A stretch of DNA of 64,000 bases from Prosapia bicincta (lineage: Eukaryota > Arthropoda > Insecta > Hemiptera > Cercopidae), in the NCBI GenBank assembly GCA_036971475.1, contig JBAIZL010000003.1, positions 112,121,570 through 112,185,569 of the forward strand, given 5' to 3'. Position 1 is the stretch's first letter. Each line of letters opens with the position of its first letter. The position numbers and the translations under genes are program-made. A model generated the notes under the pieces. It was not told where the DNA came from. It saw only the letters and a program-made list of their open reading frames with translations, and did not search any database. Below are positions 34,980 to 46,321 of this stretch, in pieces.

Positions 34980-35580
34980 TAGTTTATGTCCTTATGAATG
35001 GGTACTTTTTCCTAGTCAGCATTGTTTACCTTATTATGTCTGACTTTTGTCTAACTTAACCTTGAGAATATCAGTTGAAATTTTAATAATTAAAAAAGTC
35101 ATCGTTAAAATTGTCAGTAAATTTTCATTAATATTTGAAGTAGAAACTTTAAACTTTTGTCAATACTTCCAATAACAATTTAATGAATAGTTGTTATTTT
35201 TTTCAAATATATTCATTTTATAAAATATAGTTGAAAGGGTACCTAATAAGACCCTACTTAGGTACATTGAGGTCTTATTAGAATATAGCTCCATCCAATG
35301 TTTGTTTGTCAGTATCTCACCAAAACAACCCACATCTTGAATAAAGAATGTTTTTCATTTGGAAAATCGATTCAATGTTTGATTTCAATCGATTCAATTA
35401 TGTATTGATTTATTGTTAGTTTTCTGTTCTCAATTCTCAAGAAAGACAACCTACAGTCTATCAGGCATAAAAATAAAAATCAGTAATTGACAGTGTTTAG
35501 TTTGGTCAGCAGTGTGAAGGGCAACGCTTTTCTGCTTTTTCAGATAATTTCAATCAATATACAGAGTCTAATTAAAAGAT
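34980..35580. other. Intergenic, no recognised feature
   Basis: AT-rich, nothing recognised. Confidence 0.4.
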
Positions 35581-35589
35581 ACTCTACTA

Positions 35590-36655
35590 AGTGAAAACGT
35601 AAATGCTTACTTGCTGACGCATTTCAAAACAAACGTTCCTTTTTTGAAGCAAACCCTCTACTGGTGGCATCGTGTTAGGTTCAAAGGTTATCGGGATGGA
35701 TTTATGAGGGTATGTTATTTAGGTTGTGTAATGGATAAGGGTGTTGGCTTCAAAATGGGTTATCATTTAATAAGTGGTCTTTATCTGTTGCATAGTGTTT
35801 GTATATCTCGTAATTTTCTAAAGTTGTTAGTTTTTTACTTCGTTTTAATATGTGTAGAATGTTTAAATTAGTAGGTATGTCTGTGTGTGTGTTGCATGTT
35901 TTTTAGGTGTGTTGCGTAGCTTGATTTTGGTTTTGTTTGGTTTCTTTGGGCAATGAATTCTTCGAAGCGTGTATAGAATGACTTACCGGTTAGGCCGATA
36001 TAATAACTGGGACAATCATTACATGTTACTTTGTAAATACCGGATAGTTTGTATTGAACTGTTTGTTTTTGAAAGGGTTGTATGTGCTGTCCTAAAGTGT
36101 TTTTTGGTTTATAAGATATTTGGTAATAAAGTTTTTTGAATATGGAAGCTATTTTGTGTATGTTTTTGTTGTGGTAGGAGAGGGATATGTATTTGTTGTT
36201 TTTGTGTGGTTCGTCTGCGTGGCTGTTTGATGATGTTTGTGTTTAACTTTCAAGAGTATGTTGTGTATAAGTGTATGTTGGTAACCGTTTTGTTCAGCGA
36301 TGTATTTTATTGTATTGAGTTCTTCGTCATAGTCTTACTGTAGAATAAGTATATTGATTAGGTGGTGTAACATTTGATTAAATGCAGTGTTTTGTTTTTT
36401 TGTTGTGTGGGGTGATTAGATGTATTATGTATAACAATATCAGTAGTTCTTGGTTTTCTGTATATTTTGAAATTATTTTTGGTGTTGTGTTTGGTGATAG
36501 TAAGGTCTAGAAAGTTTATTTCATTGTTTCTTCTAATTCGAGGGTAAATGTGAGGTTTTGGGGAACGGTATTAATGTAATTGTTTAGTTTGATATGTTGC
36601 TTTTGTATAATGTTTAATATCGTCAAGGTATCATTTGTAACATTATGAAAAGGTA
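35590..36655 (-). mobile_element. PLE (third family) 3' half, minus strand
   Basis: The terminal repeat with hammerhead-like motif is at 35610-35653. Minus-strand coding pieces: RT tail (LNNYINTVPQNLTFTLELEE, IYRKPRTTDIVIHNTSNH) near 36420-36640 and the endonuclease GIYKVTCNDCPSYYIGLTG with FYTRFEEFIAQRNQTK near 35940-36050. Stops and frameshifts present. It abuts the next PLE head to head at about 36655. Confidence 0.75.
35610..35653 (-). ncRNA. Hammerhead-like motif of the third PLE family
   Basis: Stem I UUGCU with AGCAA; degenerate 8-nt core UCAAAAAA; stem II GGAAC with GUUUU; GAAA; UGCG; UC; then AGCAAGUAAGC, which contains a donor-like CAAGTAAGC. GAAA is kept here, while the copies at 7890 and 45160 have changed it. 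The core is clearly decayed. Confidence 0.45.
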
Positions 36656-37740
36656 ACACACACTGAGCATACATATTTTTAAAACATTCCAAACACCCAA
36701 AACTAATATACACCATCGAAACAGAACAAAATCAATCTCTTAACATCCTGGACCTTACAACTAAACGTACAGACAAACAAACACATAAATTCAACATATA
36801 CCAAAGACCCACCAATACCAATCACATCTCTTCAAACCACGCACACCAACATAAACTAGCCACTTACACCATGATATATCGCCTGCTTAAAACACCCTTA
36901 GACAAAGAAGAACACTGCCAAGAGTTAAATACCATAAAACATATAGCACAAACTAATGGATACAACACAACAATGATTGACAAATTATACAACCGCCTAA
37001 AAAACAAACCCAATAACCCAAATACAAACACACAACACAACCCCATAAAATTCTTAACAATACCATACAGATCATCCAAAACCCACAATCTAACCAATAC
37101 ACTATGAAAATACAACTTACAAAATAGCCCACAACACTCTCAATAAACAATTTAAACCCAATAACAAAATCAATGTGATTTACAATGCTGCTGGAGATTA
37201 CAAACTAACTTGCAGTTGGTGCCCCAGTTTTTACATAGGCCAGAGAGGGATGTCCTTTTACACACGCTACCAAGAACATATAAACACACAAACAAACAAT
37301 AATTACCAATCAAACTTCACCGATCATCTCAAGTCCAGAAAACATAACTACATAGACATAGCATCCAACCTACAAATCCTTCATAAACAACACAGAAATA
37401 ACCAACGTTACACAACCAAACAATACGATATATATAAACACTTCAAACTACACCCTACACACATACTCAACACACAATTACATTATAACTCACACACACT
37501 TTTTGACATCATAACTTTTAATACACACAAAATACTCCTACACCACCATAATATCCCATCCCCTCCGTAACCTACAAAAACCTTGAAATCAGTTACGGTC
37601 TGACAATGAGACAGATCTCCCGAAACGGCCGTTCTCAACAAATATAGGTAAGTGTTACTATAGGCAAGTTTGTAAAATATTTACAAGTGTTTTAGTGAAA
37701 ACTAGTAGCTCACGTGAAGATGGAATCAACAAATATAAGT
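36656..37740 (+). mobile_element. PLE (fourth family) 3' half, plus strand
   Basis: The coding remnant starts after the RT catalytic box (ILDLTTKRTDKQTHKFNIYQ), continues ATYTMIYRLLKTPLDKEEH, and reaches the endonuclease LTCSWCPSFYIGQRGMSFYT at 37190-37270 and onward to 37570 in another frame. The terminal repeat with hammerhead-like motif (37600-37639) follows, with an AG|GTAAGT donor-like site at 37646-37653. It joins the third-family element at its truncated end. Confidence 0.78.
37600..37639 (+). ncRNA. Hammerhead-like motif of the fourth PLE family
   Basis: Core CUGACAAU (37600-37607), stem II GAGA/UCUC (37608-37611, 37616-37619), GAAA (37622-37625), palindromic CGGCCG (37626-37631), UU. 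Two other copies at 47215-47255 (-) and 47288-47332 (+) vary stem III as CGGCCG or UGGCCA, preserving self-complementarity. Confidence 0.55.
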
Positions 37741-37751
37741 AAACTATTGCA

Positions 37752-38900
37752 ATGAGACACCGTAAGGTGCTGCCACCTAGCAGATTCATGGCGAACTACT
37801 AGATACAAACTTGCAGTATCCAGCTCAAAGTCGATTATTAATCAATTTTTTGGGGGTTAATTACTCAAAAACTCTACAAAATGGTTAAAAACTGAAGTGT
37901 GCAAATGAAAATATAGACTTATTTCTTCCATTTGCTATAGGAAAGTACTTGTGATGAATTTGAAAATATATGACTGTTCTAAAAAGCGTTTAACTGCTAA
38001 ATCGTTAAAGATATCGGCCATAGATTTTCAAAACATTTTCTTTAGCGATTTTTCATCTTTATAGCTATATAACACCTTTAAAAAAGAAAAGTAGATTTTA
38101 TTTTCAAAATACCCGTATCTGAAGATAATTAAGTTACATACACATCTGAAGATGGATAATTATTAAAGAAACAACTTGTGAAAATTTGAGCTAGATATCT
38201 CAAGTGGTTTAGGAATTATACGCATTTAAAGTGATAAAAATACAGCCTGATTTTATGTTTCCAGATTTACACGATGCAAGCCTTTTTTAAAACAGTCATA
38301 TCTCTGTCAATATTCAACCCTATAAGATGTTTCTTTTACGAAATGAAAGAAGAAAGTCTATATTTTGATCAACTGATTTTGTTTTCAAAATATCTTCAAT
38401 AGTTTTAGAGTAATTGACCTGAGAAAATAAGGTAACCTTAAATTTTACCTAAATTCCAATAAAAAATAAGATTTTCTATTGTATACATGATTTGTTGCAG
38501 AATTACCTGTAGAACAACATGGTGCTAATAGATTTTAAAAATTGTATCTAGTTCTTGAGTTATTTGCATTTTTGTGTAAGTAAATTATTGCTAAGACACT
38601 GTCAGGTGCTGCCACCAAGTGGATTCATGGCGAACTACTAGATACAAGCTTCCAGTATCCAGCTCAAAGTCGATTACAAATCGTTTTTTTAGGGCTAATT
38701 ACTCAAAAAATGGTTAAAAACGAAAGTGTGCAATTGAAAATATAATCTCTTTCCTTTCATTTGCTATAAGATAATGTTTGTGATGAATATTTGAAAATTA
38801 TGATTGTTCGAAAAAGGCCTTGTTTCATGCAATTTGCAAATGTGGTCAGTTTGGTAAAAACTGGTGCTATGAATATTTAAAAATATATGACTATTGTAAA
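37752..38900. repeat. Diverged direct repeat, period about 830 bp
   Basis: 37752-37990 and 38585-38830 align (shared: GGTGCTGCCACC, ATTCATGGCGAACTACTAGA, CCAGCTCAAAGTCGATTA). A third partial match to the GAAAATATATGACT segment lies near 38875. No coding capacity and no family recognised; possibly two tandem or nested copies of an old element. Confidence 0.65.
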
Positions 38901-39835
38901 AATGCTTTATATCATGCAACTTCAAATGTTGTCAGGCTATTTTTATAACTTTGAATCAGTTTATTTTTTATATTCACTTTTTAAGGTTTGTCTCTTTCTT
39001 TCTTGTATTTTAACTGCTAATGTAATTCAATCAATACAATATTCACCTACAAATTTTATAGCTCTGCTCAGACTGATTGGATCGGCATGCTTCTTTTTCA
39101 ATCAATATTTATTGAATAAAGCTTCTAACCTATTGGGTCAAAATTTTAAACTGATTGTTAAACAGTTTTACTGCAGAAATAATTCTAAAAGTACATTATA
39201 AACGCACAAAATTTAAAATTATTATAAAGAAAAATAGTAAACATTAGCATACAACGAATTCTCAAGTGAAATCTGATCCCAGCTTTAAAGCATAACTCAT
39301 TGATCTGCAAAGGAGATTTTGTTTTAATGTAATGTAAACTTTAACTGATTACAAATTTGATTTGGTTTTTTAATATAAACTTGAGATTTCTAGAGATAAA
39401 GTTGAGAGATGTTAATCGCACATTGTGTAGTGTCAAAACTGTGCTATATTAATGTGTAGTGGATTGATCAATGAGGAGAACTTTTGTTTTGTAGATCTAC
39501 ACGCAGAGTACCCGTCTTTTGTATGGGGTTGACGTATATTTGTAATGATTTAATTTTTATTTCAATTGAATTAAATTTACTGAAATTAAATCCCAATATA
39601 TATAACAAATTATAATGTGACCGATTATTGCCTTGAAAAACGAAGAGAAGGAAAAGCTTCTGCTTGTAACATGACATTTGTAAAGTATAACTAACCTTGA
39701 AAGATGAGTAAAAACAAACATTTACTATCACTTGTTTAATTGCATTTAAAAGCAACTTTTACAGGTGATTACAAACAGATTTACTATCAGCTGATTAAGC
39801 CAAGTGTATAATGGAGTGTAGATAATATAGGGTTG
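38901..39835. other. Intergenic, no recognised feature
   Basis: AT-rich. Short open frames (38887-39201, 39468-39755) have no recognisable domain and hydrophobic or low-complexity composition, as expected by chance. Confidence 0.35.
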
Positions 39836-39839
39836 AGGT

Positions 39840-40030
39840 AGTTACCAAGACCAGTGGAGCGGAGCTCTGATGGATTTTCTATATATAAATAAGCCTATCT
39901 GTTAACTAGAAAACCTAAGAATGTTCATGTCAAATTTCAGCTCTGTTGGTTCAGCAGTTTTTACATAATGTAGTAAGACACACACAGATACCATTAGAAT
40001 TTTATATAATAGTATGGATATAAAATTCAA
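39840..40030 (+). repeat. RTE-like LINE or derived SINE 3' tail
   Basis: The phrase TGTCAAATTTCAGCTCTGTT, then GTTCAGCAGTTTTTACATAA, ACACACACAGATACC and TATAATAGTATGGAT, is the typical 3' end layout of arthropod RTE elements and their SINEs. No coding part remains. Confidence 0.5.
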
Positions 40031-41215
40031 GTAACAGTTCAATAGAAAGTAAGCTGAAGATTACACACCTCACCTTCTAGAGACCCTCATAATATGAGAG
40101 TCTTATTAAATATATAGTTTGTTTTCTAATAGTATTGCTTAGTAAAGCTTAAGTACCAGCTGGGAGCAAATGGCAAAACTAATGGGAACCTAATATTTCT
40201 TTGTTCTTACTTAAAACTCTGGCAAATACAGTTTCAAACATATTACTCATTGGTTCCACAGGATGACAAAATTTGCTTTTTTGCTTATTGCAAGAACGAT
40301 AATGGCTGAATCTTATATTTAGTATTTACAACCTGATTATTGTTTTGTAGATGGTTTCTCTCTAAAGGCCATTGTTTTTTTCTAATATTTATTTGAAAAA
40401 ATAATATATGATTGGGTATAACAATACTATGCATTCATGCAATATCACATAAAATAGACTGTTGATAATTAGGACTATTGGTACCAAATACTGTTCCAAT
40501 TGCAGATTCACTACGATAAAAAAAAATTGGAGGTGTCAAGATTTCATTTCAAAATATATTTTTGCATATAAACAAAAATGTATTAAAAATACTGCAAAAG
40601 ATGTTTACATACTTTTACATTTTATTAACTTATGTTTCTATTGTAATCTATTACAAACTGCACTGCGACACTTTAATCATTCAAACAAATGTGTATGTAC
40701 AGCATTAAAAGTTTTATTCCAACATTTTAAAATACTTATGGACAACACTACAAAAATTAATTTCACCTATTTAAACCTATTAACCCGACATTAGCCATCT
40801 TTACCTGATTATTCTCTTTCTGTGATGACTAAATCTAGTCTGTTAACTATTTGATAATTAGTATCTCAGCATTAGTTGTTGCAGCCACAAGGACGTTAGC
40901 TTCATTGTTTCTGCACTGCATTATAACATTTGTAATGCTAAAATCGTTTTTTACTGAATAGAATTTAAGCATTTTGGCGTAAAGATTACAGCTCCAGAAA
41001 AAGATCTGTTCTGAATCCATTGCTAATCTCATTTTTATTTGCAACTTTCCAGAATATAAACTGATGACATACATTTTGTTAATGATATTTTAATTTCAGC
41101 TGGTTGAGTCAATCAGTTTAAATTATTATGAAATAGTAACTTTTGAGAATGGTAATTACAATTTTTAATGGCTTTATTCCTGAAACTTTAACGACTTTAT
41201 AAAATATTTTGCTCT
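40031..41215. other. Intergenic, no recognised feature
   Basis: AT-rich, chance open frames only. Confidence 0.35.
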
Positions 41216-41342
41216 ATGTATCACCTCCTTCCTGGAAGAACTCGAAAATGTACTCTTATTCAATTCCTTCTATTAGCTCACACTTTCTTTATATATATAT
41301 CACTTTCACTTATGTACTTAAACAAGAATCTTACTTGGTATT

Positions 41343-41390
41343 TATGCGAGTACTTTCAAAGACTGGTTAGTGTCTCCATCCTCGGGCATA
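41343..41390 (-). ncRNA. Hammerhead-like motif of the fifth PLE family (well paired)
   Basis: Minus strand: stem I UAUGC with GCAUA (five pairs); core CCGAGGAU; stem II GGAGAC with GUCUUU around an 8-nt loop; GAAA; self-complementary GUAC; UC before the predicted cleavage, then GCAUA. All helices close and the catalytic G and A of the core are kept, with only U4 changed to C. CAAGTAAG follows about 10 nt later. Confidence 0.6.
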
Positions 41391-41399
41391 CTGAACAGT

Positions 41400-42068
41400 G
41401 TTTTGGACTGCAAGCTGCGTGGAATTTGCCGTTGACCTTGGTGTACCGTTAACTTCTATTTTTAGATTCACTGCACTGTGTGAGTTTTTAACGTTCGTTT
41501 TGGGGTTAATATTGTCTATTAGATTGAATAATTTATCGTTTTTTGATTTTATTTGTATCTGTTCGTTAATGATGTTACTTTTATTTTTATAAATTTCTAG
41601 TTGTTCCCAGATTGTCATTTTGAGGCCTTTTTGGACCTTTTTTACTAGGTGTACATTTTTTAATGTGGGGAATGTGTGTTTGTTTTTGATTACGTGTGTA
41701 GCTAAGTTTGAGTTAAAAATTTCAGGTTTGATGTATGCATTGAGGTGTTCTTGATATCTGTCTTTTAATTTCTTTTTTGTTTGGCCTATGTATATTTTAT
41801 TACAGTCTGGGCATTCGATTTTGTATATTCCGTTATTAAGTGTGGGACATATTTCTTCTGGTTGGTTTATTTTGTTGATTATGTTTCCTGTGTTTTTGTA
41901 GGTTATGTTAATATTATTATTTTTTAGTGTTTTAGTTATTCCTTTTATGTTGTGTCCTGTGTAAGTGAATGTAGCCCATTTTGTTGTTTGTGGTTCGATT
42001 TTAGGTTGTTTTAATTTATTTAATATTTTAAATTCTAATTTATCTATAGTTTTTTTTATTGTATCCAT
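41400..42068 (-). pseudogene. PLE linker and GIY-YIG endonuclease (fifth family)
   Basis: Long open stretch reading MDTIKKTIDKLEFKILNKLK, then GIYKIECPDCNKIYIGQTKK with LKDRYQEHLNAYI (endonuclease core and Arg) and NLATHVIKNKH. A frame break from the RT part lies near 42070-42130. The end of the frame near 41400 runs into the terminal repeat. Confidence 0.85.
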
Positions 42069-42132
42069 TTTTTTAGCTATTTGATATATTATTTGTTTTT
42101 CTTTGGTTTTTTTTCATTATTTAGAGGCAATT

Positions 42133-42501
42133 TTAGCATCCTGTATAAAAGTGAGTTGTAAGCAGCCATTTTATGTTGTGGGGGATGGTTGGAGTGGTTT
42201 GGTATTGTATTAATGGTTTGTGTGGGTTTCCTATAAATAGAATATTCAATGTTATGTCTAGATAGTTTATTTTATTGTTTATTTCTTCCTCCATGGTGCA
42301 TTGTATGTTAGGGTGTAAGTTATTGATTTCATTTAGAATGATGTTATTATTTATTGCTTTATTTTGTGACATGTATAATCCATCATCGACATATCGTATC
42401 CAATGTCCGTTGGGGTCGTGTGTTTTTATGGTTTGTGTGATTAATTCGTCAAGTTTTTGGAGGTAAATTTCTGATACTATACTTGATAGTGATGATCCCA
42501 T
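42133..42501 (-). pseudogene. PLE reverse transcriptase fragment (fifth family)
   Basis: Reads MGSSLSSIVSEIYLQKLDE and WIRYVDDGLYMSQN, RT motifs 5 and the catalytic YVDD, then INYLDITLN. The N-terminal RT motifs are absent because the element is truncated exactly here. A stop at 42133 separates it from the endonuclease part. Confidence 0.85.
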
Positions 42502-42712
42502 GTCAAGATGGAGACACTAACCAGTTTTTGAAAGTACTCGCATAAATACCAAGTAAGATTCTTGTTTAAGTACATAAGTGAAAGTGATAAGTGTATACAA
42601 GAAAACAGTGTTGTATAATCTACAAATATATATATATATATATATGAAGTTAATATATTACTATTGTAAGTAATTTTATCCACCATTAAGTGCAATAATT
42701 TTACCTTGAGTG

Positions 42713-43240
42713 ATGAGGCACCTTTCGGTCACTTGACCATTGTCGAATCACTGTTTTCATTATTTCCAAATTGGTTGTGTATAGTTGTAAATTGATTTGG
42801 CTTTTTTTATGGTAGGCAGATTTAATTTTTTGTTTAATTATGTGGGATTCTGCTATTTTTGTTGCTTTATTGATAATAGTGTTTTGTTTATTTTTTATGT
42901 GTAATTTAGCGTATTTTGGTGTTATATTAAGTGTTAAGCATTTTTTATTAAACTGTATTTTGTTGATGCAATTCTGGAGTTTGATTTTTAGGTTAAGATA
43001 TTTACGGTACAGTTGTTTACCTTGGTAGGTATTAAATTCTTGATATTTTACATTATCCATTGTTTTTCCGTTGCACTGACTTTATGAAGTTAATATATTA
43101 CTATTGTAAGTAATTTTATCCACCATTAAGTGCAATAATTTTACCTTGAGTGATGAGGCACCTTTCGGTCACTTGACCATTGTCGAATCACTCAAAGTGA
43201 TTAGACAATGGTCAAGTGACCGAAAGGTGCCTCATCATTC
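42713..43240. ncRNA. Three hammerhead-like motifs of the second PLE family
   Basis: At about 42713-42754 (-), 43153-43194 (-) and 43196-43240 (+). Each has (U/A)CGACAAU or UAGACAAU, stem II GGUCA/UGACC, GAAA, GGUGCC and UC. The middle two are nearly back to back. Confidence 0.5.
42757..43060 (-). pseudogene. PLE polyprotein N-terminus (second family)
   Basis: Starts MDNVKYQEFNTYQGKQLYRK and continues LNLKIKLQNCINKIQFNKKC and TPKYAKLHIKNKQ, a Lys-rich helical region like the N-terminal extension of PLE proteins before RT. The frame then fuses into terminal-repeat sequence. This is the only place where the start of a PLE frame is visible, and it places the terminal repeat directly upstream of the ATG. 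Confidence 0.65.
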
Positions 43241-43348
43241 AAGGTAAAATTATTGCACTTAATGGTGGATAAAATTACTTACAATAGTAAAATATTAACT
43301 TCATAAAGTCAGTGCAACGGAAAAACAATGGATAACGTAAAATATCAA

Positions 43349-43379
<31 letters not shown>

Positions 43380-43380
43380 C

Positions 43381-43940
43381 TGTACACATTTTTGATCGCT
43401 AATAAAATACGTTTTTATTCATCCAATAAAATTCAAATACATTTTTTTTTTTTAATTGATGTAATACAGTTTTTTCAAATATTTAATCACTAATTAAAGT
43501 TTAAAAAGTCTATTTATCGGTCGAATTCAAACTGAATTAACTACATGTTTGAAATACAGCACTTTGGCACTGAGCCAGCTTTCCCATAGCTAGAAATCTA
43601 TTACTCAAAGATGTATTTGAAATTATAAGGGAAAAATTCCTTGCGATAGTCAAGCATTAAAAGAGATGGATAGAATGAGAAATTATAGAACACCAACAGC
43701 TTCTTAAATTAAAAATTTAAAAATAAACAGAAAGGAGATAAAAAGTAACAAATAAAAATAATAGTCCAACACGCCATATATTGTATAGATAGGAAAATGC
43801 AATATTGCAAGGAAATTCGATTTTTATTTTGTCACTTAATATTGTGATTCTGCCTTATGTGTATACATATTTACAACAATTGTAATTATATAATAAAAAG
43901 TAACTAAAATAACATTTTTCTTTGTTAACTTACATAGGAA
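43381..43940 (-). repeat. Dispersed tRNA-like SINE family, copy 2
   Basis: Aligns with 4072-4712 through CTAATAAAATAC, AGCACTTTGGCACTGA, CTCAAAGATGTAT and the distal TTTATTTTG..ACTTAATATT segments. The minus strand has AGTTTGAATTCGACC at the B-box position. More diverged than copy 1. Confidence 0.5.
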
Positions 43941-44224
43941 TTACTTTAATAAATTTATATTATTTGTTTTTCAAAGTATTCTTCTTTTATAAATTCTATA
44001 AAGATGTTTAAGAAATAGTGTAAAGATTGCAATCATTGAATCCAATATATTCACTGAAATTAAAGATATTGATAAATGGTACTTACCTTGTTAGGGCAGT
44101 TTTCTTTGCCAATAATATGTTTATGGAGTCCCACGGATATTTAGAACAATGATTACTTTTACACTATTGCAACTGCTTATGAGAGACAAAGTAAGTTTTG
44201 CTTTGAGCAAGTGATATTGTAGTT
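43941..44224. other. Intergenic, no recognised feature
   Basis: AT-rich; nothing recognised. Confidence 0.35.
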
Positions 44225-44365
44225 GGCACTAAGCATTAAACTCTAGCTAGGATGACCTGGGAGCAGAAATACTCAAATTCTTTGGAAGCACTGGAATTGA
44301 AGCCAGGATCTTTAAGTTAATGTTAAGTCCTCTACTCATTAGGCCATCCAGCCACTTTACTTATA
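44225..44365 (-). repeat. tRNA-derived SINE fragment
   Basis: The minus strand begins GTGGCTGGATGGCCTAATGA and continues GTAGAGGACTT, an A-box-like start, with GGCTTCAATTCC at the B-box position about 45 nt later and an unrelated tail. It does not fold into a clean tRNA, so this is a SINE head or tRNA pseudogene rather than a functional tRNA. Confidence 0.5.
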
Positions 44366-44379
44366 TTTACTTGGTGTGT

Positions 44380-44397
44380 GTGTGTGTGTGTGTATGT
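44380..44397. repeat. (TG)n microsatellite
   Basis: Short GT run. A second lies at 44723-44740. Confidence 0.8.
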
Positions 44398-44959
44398 AAT
44401 GCACCAAACTTGCACTGTATTTAAATTTAACTACCAAGATTTACCAATAAAAAAGTGTCAGTAATACCTTATTTTAGTTACATTTGTGCCTGAAGTATTA
44501 GGAGCATTAGTTAATTAGCAAATTTAAATATCAATAATACCTAAATGCATCAATAATAAAAGCTTCAGGAATATTCTTTAAAAATACAAAGTTATTGAGT
44601 TCGTGCGATGAAGTAAAACAAAGTATGCATTGACTGGTTTGAGGGAATATTACAACCGAAATGATGTCCCCCCTGTTGATGTCCTTGACCCCTCTCCTTA
44701 ACGAAATTCTGGGTGGATGCTGGTGTGTGTGTGTGTGTGTCCACATGAATGATAGATCAAATGAATGCCCATTGAATTAATGTGACGTTCAGAAAACCTT
44801 TGTAACTAATGCAATCCATTAGGTTCCTAGAGAAGATACATTTGGCTCCACAGTGGAGTCAAGCCTGTACACCAAAGGAAAATTATTATACCTCTTATGT
44901 CATTTATAAACATTATGAGAAAAGCTAAGGACGCTCTTTTGTTTTAGTTAAATTTAGCT

Positions 44960-45215
44960 TTTGGAATGTAGCAACTGGTCGCAAGTAATTTTATATTGTA
45001 ATAAGTGATTAACAACCATATCATTATGAAAAACAACAAATTTTTCAAACTTAATTAAGATTCATTTTTCTGAGTATCTTTTCTGAAAATTTTCTGTTGT
45101 CTAACTAAAATAAACAATAATTAAATAATTCCTTAAATAAGCGAATACTTAAGAGCTTACTTGCTGACACGTTTAGAAACCATCGTTCCTTTTACCAAGC
45201 AAAGCCTCTACTCGA
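44960..45215. mobile_element. PLE terminal-repeat remnants
   Basis: 44975-45010 matches the end of the PLE at 8046-9069 (CTGGTCGCAAGTAAT), and 45140-45215 is a reversed third-family terminal repeat with its degenerate hammerhead-like motif (45160-45210). No coding sequence. Confidence 0.5.
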
Positions 45216-45736
45216 GTTAATTCAACCAGTAGATCCAACATGATTACAACTAGTAACTTTTATAAACAATTGTTTTTTAAAAATACGTATAAAGATTAGT
45301 AATATCATTGACTTTTGTTTAGACCTTCAAACCATAAGTAAGTCTCTTTAAAATATTCAATAAATATAAGAGAGTTCCAAAGGTATATCTGAGTAGAGCG
45401 AAAGCTTGAATATACAGAACACACGTAGCTTGTTGCAGACTAAACACTGACTACTTTGCTTTTTTCTCAAAAACTGGGGTTACCTTTGCTACCGTTTGTA
45501 TTGACAATTAGTATTGTACTTATTAGACAAGAATCATTGATTATAACATTACCCTAAGATGGCTTAGGCTCGGTTACACATCACCAATCTGTGTTGCCAC
45601 TGAGTGATAGGCTCATTGTGTAAGGTTAGGTTTAAGTGAGAGTGTTCTCGCAACATCGCTATCATAGATGTCATTGATGGTTCCTTGAAACTCAGGTCTT
45701 ACGAATGAGCTGCCAACACTGATCTTACATAAGGCA

Positions 45737-46321
45737 TTGGTCAAACAGGAACGCAAACAGCACATTATGGGTGTCCCTGCGAATGCATGTGAACAAACAT
45801 GGCTGCAGACTTATAATCATTTGATGGGATCTGCAATATTCACAGTTTTATGTATACTTGTATTAAGAACAAAAAGAAGAAGCAACATCCATAAAAAGAA
45901 GCAGAAAAAAGATGGCTGTATTTGGTTCTTACACTACTGTTTGAAAAAAAAACTGTGGAATTTTCCGCAGTTTGAGGATTTGCAAGAAAATGAGGAAAAT
46001 CTTTTCTCTTACGTTCGAATGACTATAATACTTTTTGATGTACTTTTTGCTGGAACTACAAAAAGATTTTATGCAAAACTATACAGCTTTAAGACAGTCT
46101 ATACTCCCTACATTGACTCCAAGGTAAGGCAATCGAACCTAATTTACTACCCAAATCTCTGTAGTTTGCTGCATATTCAAAATAGCAAAATAGTTACAGG
46201 TCCAGAGTCATGTAAGGGTACAAGTACTAAGCTACTGAAAAAGTCAATGTTAAACCTGTCCACAATGCTCGGTACTAATTGCAAATTGACACTCAGACAG
46301 GTGGCCTGCAATAACCAGTAA
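45737..46321 (+). pseudogene. Possible PIF/Harbinger transposase N-terminal fragment
   Basis: A 194-codon frame whose middle reads KKDGCIWFLHYCLKKKLW, then NLFSYVRMTIILFDVLF. The pattern (R/K)..W.H..L......F..L.....(F/L)..(Y/F)(V/F)RM....FD.L(L/F) is that of Harbinger-derived (ALP1-like) proteins before the DDE domain. The DDE residues are not present downstream in any frame that I can follow. The preceding GGCTCGGTTACACATCACC near 45567 could be an element end. Confidence 0.45.

Larger units (their letters stand above)
41290..42595 (-). mobile_element. PLE (fifth family), snap-back copy on the minus strand
   Basis: The terminal repeat at 41290-41390 (reverse) and again at 42502-42595 (forward) encloses minus-strand RT and endonuclease coding. 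The coding body is cut at 42501, inside RT motif 5 (MGSSLS), where it meets the forward terminal repeat. The terminal sequence AAATACCAAGTAAGATTCTT is shared with 19258-19455 and 34673-34745. Confidence 0.85.
42640..43345 (-). mobile_element. PLE (second family) with preserved 5' end, internally deleted
   Basis: Reading on the minus strand: terminal repeat 43200-43085, a leader with the start codon at 43060, N-terminal coding to about 42757, then directly another terminal repeat (42755-42645). The two terminal repeats are in the same direction, as in an intact PLE. A forward terminal repeat (43195-43345) is attached head to head. TA tracts at 42626-42644 and 43349-43379. Confidence 0.8.

Noticed and set aside
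38887..40794. Frames of 75-110 codons in intergenic DNA
   Set aside because: Hydrophobic or low-complexity translations of AT-rich DNA with no recognisable similarity.
44225..44365. Functional tRNA gene
   Set aside because: A and B boxes are only approximate and no cloverleaf can be drawn.
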